From Gnetum montanum (taxonomy: Eukaryota > Streptophyta > Gnetopsida > Gnetales > Gnetaceae), in assembly GCA_015680685.1 (NCBI GenBank), contig MNCI01011103.1:420724-484723 (forward strand): DNA of 64,000 bases, given 5' to 3'. Within the stretch, counting starts at the first letter, position 1; every line of letters begins with the position of its first letter. The translations under genes were made by a program, and so were the position numbers. The notes under the pieces were generated by a model. The model saw only the letters and a list, made by a program, of their open reading frames with translations, was not told the DNA's origin and made no database searches. Shown in pieces: positions 57,673-64,000 of this stretch.

Positions 57673-58119
57673 TTATGCATCATTAGGAAATTCCACCTCT
57701 AACTCTTGCTCCATATTAATGTTATTGATGGCCAAAGTGGCAGTGTTATAATCATGGATGATAACTTCACCACCTTTGTACAAAAGGTGGATCTCTTGGT
57801 CAATTAAAGAGGAGATGACTAATAATTGTACCAACCATGGCCTGCCTAATATTAGGTTAAAGCCTAGCATTTTCTCTATAATAGTGAATTTGGTGATGAT
57901 GTGGAACTACTCCCTTGCCATAAAGGCTATTGTTATTGTGCCCCTGATAGTGACACATGATTCATTAAAAGATTTTGGGCACATGATTTTTGTTAGCCTA
58001 ATTTGGTTTGTGAGGCCTAGATTATGGACAATGGTGTACAATATTACGTTTTTTGCCACACCATCATCGAGATGAACCGTACAAATCTTCCATTGCCCAA
58101 TGCATATGGTGATGAACAT
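57673..58119 (-). pseudogene. Aspartic protease of element E (decayed)
   Basis: The piece 57907-58119 has ICTVHLDDGVAKNVI, where the active-site triplet D-x-G reads DDG at 58060-58068. The piece 57673-57870 has MLGFNLILGRPWLVQLLVIS, the ILGRPWL signature of Tat-type and related gypsy proteases, and HLLYKGGEVIIHD. A frame break lies between them. It follows gag directly and ends the coding part of the element. Confidence 0.78.
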
Positions 58120-58129
58120 GGATGATGTG

Positions 58130-61050
58130 ATGACCTCCCCTCACTCAAGGTTGACCTTGATTACCTCGTTGCAAAATGCTAGGAATGTTGGACCTAATTC
58201 CTATGGTTCAAGAGGTAACATCACTGCATGGATGGCATTCTCATATGCAGGGATGTCCTCCATAATAGGAATGGAGGCCAACATCTGTGCTAGTGCTTTT
58301 GGATGGGTAGATGAGGTCATCATTAGGTCATACAGGCTGAACATTGTATTTTTCTACTTAAGCACTTATCTAACTTGGGCTAATGCATCTGTGAAGTCCT
58401 TGCCATTGGCCATTTTGTTGGCCTTGACTTCCTCCATTTGGCTTAAGAGATAGATATTTCATAGAGGGGACTTGGGCTTGGTTTGCTTAGCCTATTTGGA
58501 GGCCTCAATGCTTGATTATGGTTTGTTAGTTATGGCCTTTTCAATTGCTTCAATCATAGGGATTGCAAAGATAGGAATCAGCTTTAGTGAACCAAGTACT
58601 CTTTGGTCTCATTGTTGCCTAGCTATTTTTTCCACAAGGAACTCATTGGACCTCTTGTGTTGTCACCTAGTCAGTCTACCCATGTTGTCAATGGGGTCAA
58701 CCCTTAGATGAGAAGGGGTCGATGCATTGCCCACCATCGAGTTTTGAGTACATAAGGGACTAGTGCATTATGGTATCCTAACAAAAAATAGTGGTTAAGT
58801 AGCTATTATTAAAACATACTGTGGGACCTTAATCATGAAGGGTGTTGTGGGTTTGTAAGGTGATGCTCTAACAACAAAGGAAGGCCTTGAAGTCATGGAG
58901 GTCAAGGGAACCCTTGCACTACTAGCAGGCACTTGGACCACAAAAGGTTGCTACACTAGTTTTAGACTATTGTCCATGTTGATGGTGTTTATTATGTAGC
59001 TAGTACCATATGGGCTTTGGGGCCTAACTGGGATTGCTGCATCAAGCACTAGTTTGTCCCTATTTATCATACTTTATAGATTGTCTTGCAAAGCTCAATA
59101 GAAGTTTGTTCTGTGACCAAAAAATTGTTGGTAATGATAGAATTTGTCTATCCTAAAGTGCTGTGAGGCTGGGGGCTCATTTGATGCAACTAAGGTAGGA
59201 TTCCTCAGTAGCTCGTAGTACCTATCATGACTTTTGCAGGCATCCTCAGACACTTGCTTGTCTTGGATTTACCCATTTTTCAACAATTGATCCAGTATCT
59301 CTAAGGGTTTTAGTGACAATGGGGTACACTTTGAGAGGTCCTTACACTCAAAGTTGGGCCTTGGAGTGCCTTGCGTTGTGGCCACTATAGATGTAGGTGG
59401 GTTGGTTGCCTTGGCACCAAAGCTTCTGGCTTTCTGAACTAGGGATTTGGGCTACCTAGCCACTAGGCCTCAATTAGTTTCTTTATTATGTGTGGCTACC
59501 ATTGCCACTGTTGCATTCTACTTTCTCATATGTTGGTTTTTATAAGCCATGTAGGCTAGGCCCTTGCTAGCTTCAACTACATCTTGTATGTTTTTGGTCT
59601 GGGCAAAGGCTTGGCTCAGAGACTACGGGGCCAAGTAGTATAGTTTTGACTTGATGAAGTCATTAACTACATTCTTGAAGATGTCCATGAGATGCATCTT
59701 AACTATTAGCTCTTGTATTTCATTCAACAAGGTGCTCTAGAATTAGATAAATTTTTGCATGGGCTCTAAGTGGCCTTGCTTGACCTACATTAGCTAGTCC
59801 AAGGTGGTTTCAGGATTTAAGTTGTATCTAAAGCACATTACAAATTAGCTTAAGATGTCTTCCAGAGAGGAAATAGAGATGTGGGATAATGCATGGTACT
59901 AGTCAAGTGCCTTGCTAGTTAGTGATATGGCAAACATGTACATGATGGCATGTGGCCATGCTTGCAATAGTACGCATTCAGACCTAAACATGACCAAGTG
60001 TGTGTTGGGGTTCCCTTCATCATTGTACTTGGTGAGTTGAGGTAGCGGGACCCCAGTTGGAAGAGTCATTGGTGGGATAGTAGGACTTATAGGATTGTCC
60101 TAGTAAAAGTCCACCACCTTGATGATTTTAGAGGAAGTAGCTTTGAGACACTTCATCTCCTTTGTCAAAATTTGGATTAGCTAAAATACTTGATCCAATT
60201 TTTGAGATGAGCCAACTTATTGCATTGGCTATGCTATCTATTTTGTTGGTTGTATGGACCAAATTTGAATTGTCAGTTGCATAGCCATGTGATGTGATTG
60301 ATGAATTGGCTATGATATGGGCATGGTGACCAAGGTAAGCCACACATGCAAGGGTTGGATTGATGTTGAGGGTGTCAATGAAATAGGTAGGACGTAGGGT
60401 GCTTGAGTAATTTGGGGCCTAGAGATGGGCCCTGCATGAATGTATGGTTGAGTAGGCATGATTGCTACTAGCAAAGATGGCTGGACAAGTTGTGATGGTG
60501 CCATGAAGGGAAAGTGAAAAAGGGTTGTTGCATCATCTTGTGTGTATTGTGTTTAATGTGTTGCCACTATAGGCATTGACCTAAGCCTAATGGAGGGGGA
60601 ATGTAATGCCAATGTCATAACTATCTCAGGGAGAATAGATGAACTAAACCAAGGAGGGGCTATACTAGGGAGTGGTTGTTAGAAGATGGTGTGGAAGGGG
60701 CTCTCATGTTTGAAGCAAGCTTTGAACTTGTCTTCTTTCTTCTATAGGTCTTCCTCATAGTTGGTTCCTATGTCATGCTTATTTGCTTAAATGAGATGGG
60801 ATAGTACCCAACGGTAGGGTTCCATGATTAGGATGATGTCAAAAAAGAAAGGGATATAAACTTATCCATCCTAGTGGATAAGCTCATAGACTCATTTGGC
60901 TTCCATGTTCAAGTGATCCAGAGGTAATCTTGCTTGGATTTTCTCACAAATGAAGTTGTATTGCTCATTGTTGAGCATGGCATACTCTTGTTGGATGGTG
61001 AAGGTGTTAAGTGCATTTAACACCAATGTCAAAGGCTAATTTGGATCCAT
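58130..61050 (-). pseudogene. Gag of element E (decayed)
   Basis: The likely start is the ATG at 61048-61050 (MDPN), with FTIQQEYAMLNNEQYNFICE and IQARLPLDHLNMEAK soon after. The capsid-type retrotrans-gag domain lies at about 59520-60050: PLPQLTKYNDEGNPNTHLVM, then MYMFAISLTSKALD, then ISISSLEDI. A zinc-knuckle-like stretch near 59090-59150 (YHYQQFFGHRTNFY) has lost its Cys residues. Stops occur throughout, often where TGG would be expected. The frame leads into the protease. Confidence 0.75.
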
Positions 61051-62490
61051 GTGTGTGGATGAAATTGCAAAAGGGATTGTAGAGGTTGCTAGCTATAGAA
61101 AATGGCTAACTTTGGTGATTGCAGAAAAATGGCTAAGTCTAGAGACTACAAAAAATGACTAACTATGGAGACTATGCTCTACACAGACTATGCTCTCCAC
61201 TAAGCATCCAAAACTATGGGAACTATGTTCTCTACGCTGAGAGCTAACTACGATATACACTGAGCATACAGAATTTAGCTAACTATGGGAACTACACTCT
61301 CCATGCTAAGAGCTAACTACACTCCCCAAAAACTATACTCTCCATCAACTATGCTCTCTACGTTGAGAGAATAGACACTTAGAAAAATTAGTGGAGAGAA
61401 GTATGATTTGGGTTGCTATGCAAGGTCCCAGGGGAAGTGACAGTAAGTTTCAATCTACACTGATCTTTTGATAGACAACTATGATGCAATGAGCATGCAA
61501 GACAACCACAAAGAAGTTTGAAAAAGTGGTTTGATCCTCCTTCTAGTGATAGAAACTGTAATGATCGAAAACATTGATGGCTAGAACATTGAGGGATCAA
61601 TGAGTGAACAGCCTAACCCTGCATCCATGTGAGTGTGTATTAAGGTAGATATGGGGTGCCCTAAATGATCTTTTTGATTGAACAAGGACTTATGGAATGA
61701 AAATGAGATGTAGCATGGTTATCCATGATGCTAATGCAAAACAGTGCTAAGTGTCTAATCCATGTTCATGGTGTTAATGATGAGGACAGTGTCAGTGGTG
61801 TTGATGGTGCCAATGGTGTCAAGTGTAGTCATGGATGCCCAGAAAGAGAATGAATGTAGTCAAGGTTTCTAGTGAAAATGAGGGTGTCGACATGTAGAGA
61901 CTACCAGCCAAATGTAGTTGTAATGTGACTACATGTGAAAATGAAAAAAAAAAGTGCAAAAAATACAAGAGAGAAATAGAATACCATCCTAAATGGGGTT
62001 GAGTGTAGTTAACTTAAAAAGGGATGAGAAGGTAAATAGGGGTACAATAGGCATAGTGGAGAGCATAATCATAGTCTTGAGGATGGCTGGCCATGAAGAC
62101 TAGTGCTCACTGAGGTGTCTATGCATATTGGATTAGTCACTGTGGTGTACCATGGGTTGCAGTGTTCTACTAGGCTATGGTGGGGCTACGTTCACTTGCA
62201 ACTTCACCAAATGCTAACCTAAAAATTTGCTAATGCCTTTATTTCCAAAAATGCCAAATGCACTTCAAATTTTCCAACCCCTAAAATGTTAATGGCAGGG
62301 CTATTTATAGGGCTAGGTCTTGCATGAAATGCAGCATGGCTACCACATGGTAGATGGGTGGTTAGGACTACGTTCTCACCCAACTATGTTCTTCACTAAG
62401 GCTAGTGGGGTCAAGTGTAGTTACAATTTGGGACAAGAGGGAATAAAAGAGAAAGAGAGATTCCACTAACTACATTCGTCAAGGGTGAGT
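61051..62490 (-). other. Element E leader with dispersed CTCTCC repeat words
   Basis: Noncoding. At 61150-61400 the word AACTATGCTCTC and variants recur about eight times, like the LTR words but not in a clear LTR order. The PBS should lie near 62480-62500, but no TGG-starting site is visible. Confidence 0.5.
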
Positions 62491-63172
62491 TGTTACATTG
62501 GTGTGCTATTGCTATGTTGTGGAGGCTACCAGAGGCTATTTTAGCTAACTACACTCTCCATTGAGCTGACTACACTTTTGGGTAGTGAAGAGTGTAGTCC
62601 TAATGTTGGTGGAATTTGGGCTTTTTAGTAGACTATGCTCCCCATGGGAGGTTGACTACACTCTCAGCTGGGAATGAGCATAGTCTAGGACTTGTCAAAA
62701 CTTGGGAAAAGCTATCTTTATGTTGACTATACTCTACATCGGAGGCTAACTATGCTCCAGGGTAGTGGAGAGCATATCCCAACACTTAGAAAATTTTGCA
62801 GTGGCTAGCTTAACACTTAGAAAAATCTGTGAAATTAGCCTTTGTGTTGACTATGCTTTGCATGAGGCTAACTATGCTCTATGGTAGTGGAGAGTGTAGT
62901 TCCAACACTTAGGAAAAAGTCTACAAAAGTTATTTTCATGTTGGCTATGCTTGAGTACACTCTAGGGAAGTGGAGAGCACAGTCTTAACACTTAGAAAAT
63001 CTCTACAAAAACTAGGTTTTGAGCTAACTACGATCTCCACTGGGTGACTATGCTCTGGGGTAGTGAAGAGCGTAGTCCCAACACTTAGCCAAATTTGTAG
63101 AAAGTGGGCTCATGCTAACACTTAGACAAATTTGTAGTTAAGATGTTGTAGGCTAAATTTGGTGGTGTTTCA
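62491..63172 (-). repeat. Element E 5' LTR, palindromic repeats
   Basis: Ends GGTGGTGTTTCA like the 3' LTR; the left border (TGTTACATTGG) is approximate. It carries the same alternating ACTATGCTC/GTGGAGAGCATA words and one more unit than the 3' LTR near 62550. Confidence 0.75.
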
Positions 63173-64000
63173 TTAGCTATCATGATTAGTCTATAATAAC
63201 CATAGAGAATGAGCATCACTCCAAAAATAGAAGAAAAGAGAAGAAAAAAGATAGATAGGGCCTTAGTTAGAGGGGTGCCTTTAGGCATGGATAACATGCC
63301 TTTCAAGCCCTATAACTAGTGCTTGTAACCCATTATTATGTTTAAGGGATGTGCTTTGAATTTTCATTGTTTTTCTCTTATTTTTTTCTTTCTCTCTTTT
63401 TTATGTCTATGTGTGTGTGTTTTTTTTTTATGGAAACCACACGATTCAAAGACATGATTTTTTTTATTGGTCAATGATAGGAGTGATGATACATTCCATG
63501 AGGATTTGTACGCCTCAAGAAGGAAGTTAAGAAGAGAATCCAACAAATCCCCTTGAGGTCAAACCCTTTTTCATTTCCACTTGATACTTTTTGTTTTCTT
63601 CAAGGCATAATGATCATTAATTAATTTAGTTTTGTGTGAGAAAAACCATATTTCTTTCATGATAAAGACCTTCTATTTAGAAAAAATTCGAGGAACAAAT
63701 GATGTGGTTCCACTACATTGCACAATTATTTACCCAATAAACTTGATAACATAAGACAAAGATCCAACACATGGCATTGGCCTCTGCATCATGATTGGTA
63801 ATATTGTTATTAATAAAAACATAGTAGGCATTCATAATACATAAAGTAAATGACTCAAGAAAAGAGAAAATTATAAATAAAATAAAATAGCAAGAAATGG
63901 AAAACATATTAAGAATTGAGAAATTTTTGAATAAATAGGAAAATGATAAAAAAATTGGAAAACAAAAAGTGAAAATGCACTTATTCGTTCTTGATTCTAG
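63173..64000 (-). other. Element D spacer, right part
   Basis: Matches A 590-1470 in order: GGGCCTTAGTTAGAGGGGTG, AAGGGATGTGCTTTGAATTT, CCCCTTGAGGTCAAACCC and an A-rich end. No coding frame. Confidence 0.7.

Larger units (their letters stand above)
54913..63172 (-). mobile_element. Element E, gag-protease LTR element lacking RT and integrase, nested in D
   Basis: Two related repeats (about 54913-55553 and 62491-63172) bound an 8.3-kb element. In the sense (minus) direction it runs: 5' LTR, leader, gag from 61050, protease to 57673, a minisatellite (56671-57602), a noncoding part, PPT and 3' LTR. No RT, RNase H or integrase is seen between protease and 3' LTR. This makes it a non-autonomous element that would need another element's enzymes. 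It interrupts the spacer of D. I could not find a matching TSD or a PBS. Confidence 0.75.
52547..64000 (-). mobile_element. Element D, Athila/Tat-like, third subfamily, interrupted by element E
   Basis: The 3' LTR and PPT are at 52547-53577. The spacer is recognisable at 54480-54890 (matches A 190-560) and resumes at 63180-64000 (matches A 590-1470, including AAGGGATGTGCTTTGAATTT at 63344). Element E splits it between. Only about 0.9 kb lies between PPT and spacer, against 3.6 kb in B, so the extra ORF and internal promoter module are missing from this copy. Pol and gag must lie to the right of the window. Confidence 0.75.

Noticed and set aside
54908-63177. TSD for element E
   Set aside because: The bases right of the right LTR (TTAGC) do not match the bases left of any plausible left border, so no TSD is claimed.
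1-64000. tRNA genes, rRNA, CRISPR arrays, bacterial operons
   Set aside because: No cloverleaf, rRNA or spaced palindromic array was seen; the SINE-like head at 31328 has A and B boxes but no full tRNA.

Overview
The window looks like intergenic DNA from a large, repeat-rich seed-plant genome. A gymnosperm is my inference, based on old, heavily mutated, nested retroelements with very few genes and on a decayed Caulimoviridae copy; nothing in the sequence proves it. Almost everything recognisable is transposable-element debris, and nearly all of it is read on the minus strand. I see no rRNA, tRNA or CRISPR array, and only one weak candidate for a non-element gene (about 47.7-48.6 kb).

Layout. 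(1) 1-6846: the right part of Ty3/gypsy element A (Athila/Tat-like, minus strand): spacer, integrase, RNase H, RT, protease, a gag with a large deletion, a tRNA-Asp-type primer-binding site and half of its 5' LTR. (2) 6847-20174: complete element B of the same superfamily, inserted into the 5' LTR of A with target-site duplication ATAAC. (3) 20175-20606: the other half of A's 5' LTR, then 423 bp of flank. (4) 21.1-22.2 kb: a decayed Ty1/copia gag with its primer site. (5) About 22.7-29.1 kb: a decayed endogenous pararetrovirus (Caulimoviridae) on the plus strand. (6) 29.1-31.7 kb: AT-rich DNA with a LINE RT fragment, a SINE-like head and a tandem repeat. (7) 31751-46303: complete element C, a sister copy of A, with TSD GATAT/GATTT. 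Its right flank is the same as the right flank of A, so A and C look like two copies of one segmental duplication. (8) 46.3-52.5 kb: mostly AT-rich unique DNA with a short CpG-containing island near 48 kb. (9) 52547 to the window end: element D, a third Athila-like subfamily, split by element E (about 54913-63172), a gag-protease element without RT or integrase whose LTRs are built from palindromic repeats.

How the parts work together. Elements B and C (and by homology A) have the order, in the sense direction, 5' LTR, PBS, gag, protease, RT, RNase H, integrase, a roughly 1.6-kb noncoding spacer, then an extra reading frame of about 945 codons before the polypurine tract and 3' LTR. In both B and C this extra frame is preceded by a TATA box next to repeats like those upstream of the LTR TATA box, and its ATG lies just after a matching splice-acceptor-like CAG. 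This suggests a separate transcription unit for an unrecognised protein and is the most interesting biology here. None of the element genes is intact.

Assembly caution. Three single N bases (4222, 19826, 27133) are each flanked by a 46-58 bp direct duplication that is absent from paralogous copies where these exist. They look like contig joins whose overlap was not collapsed.
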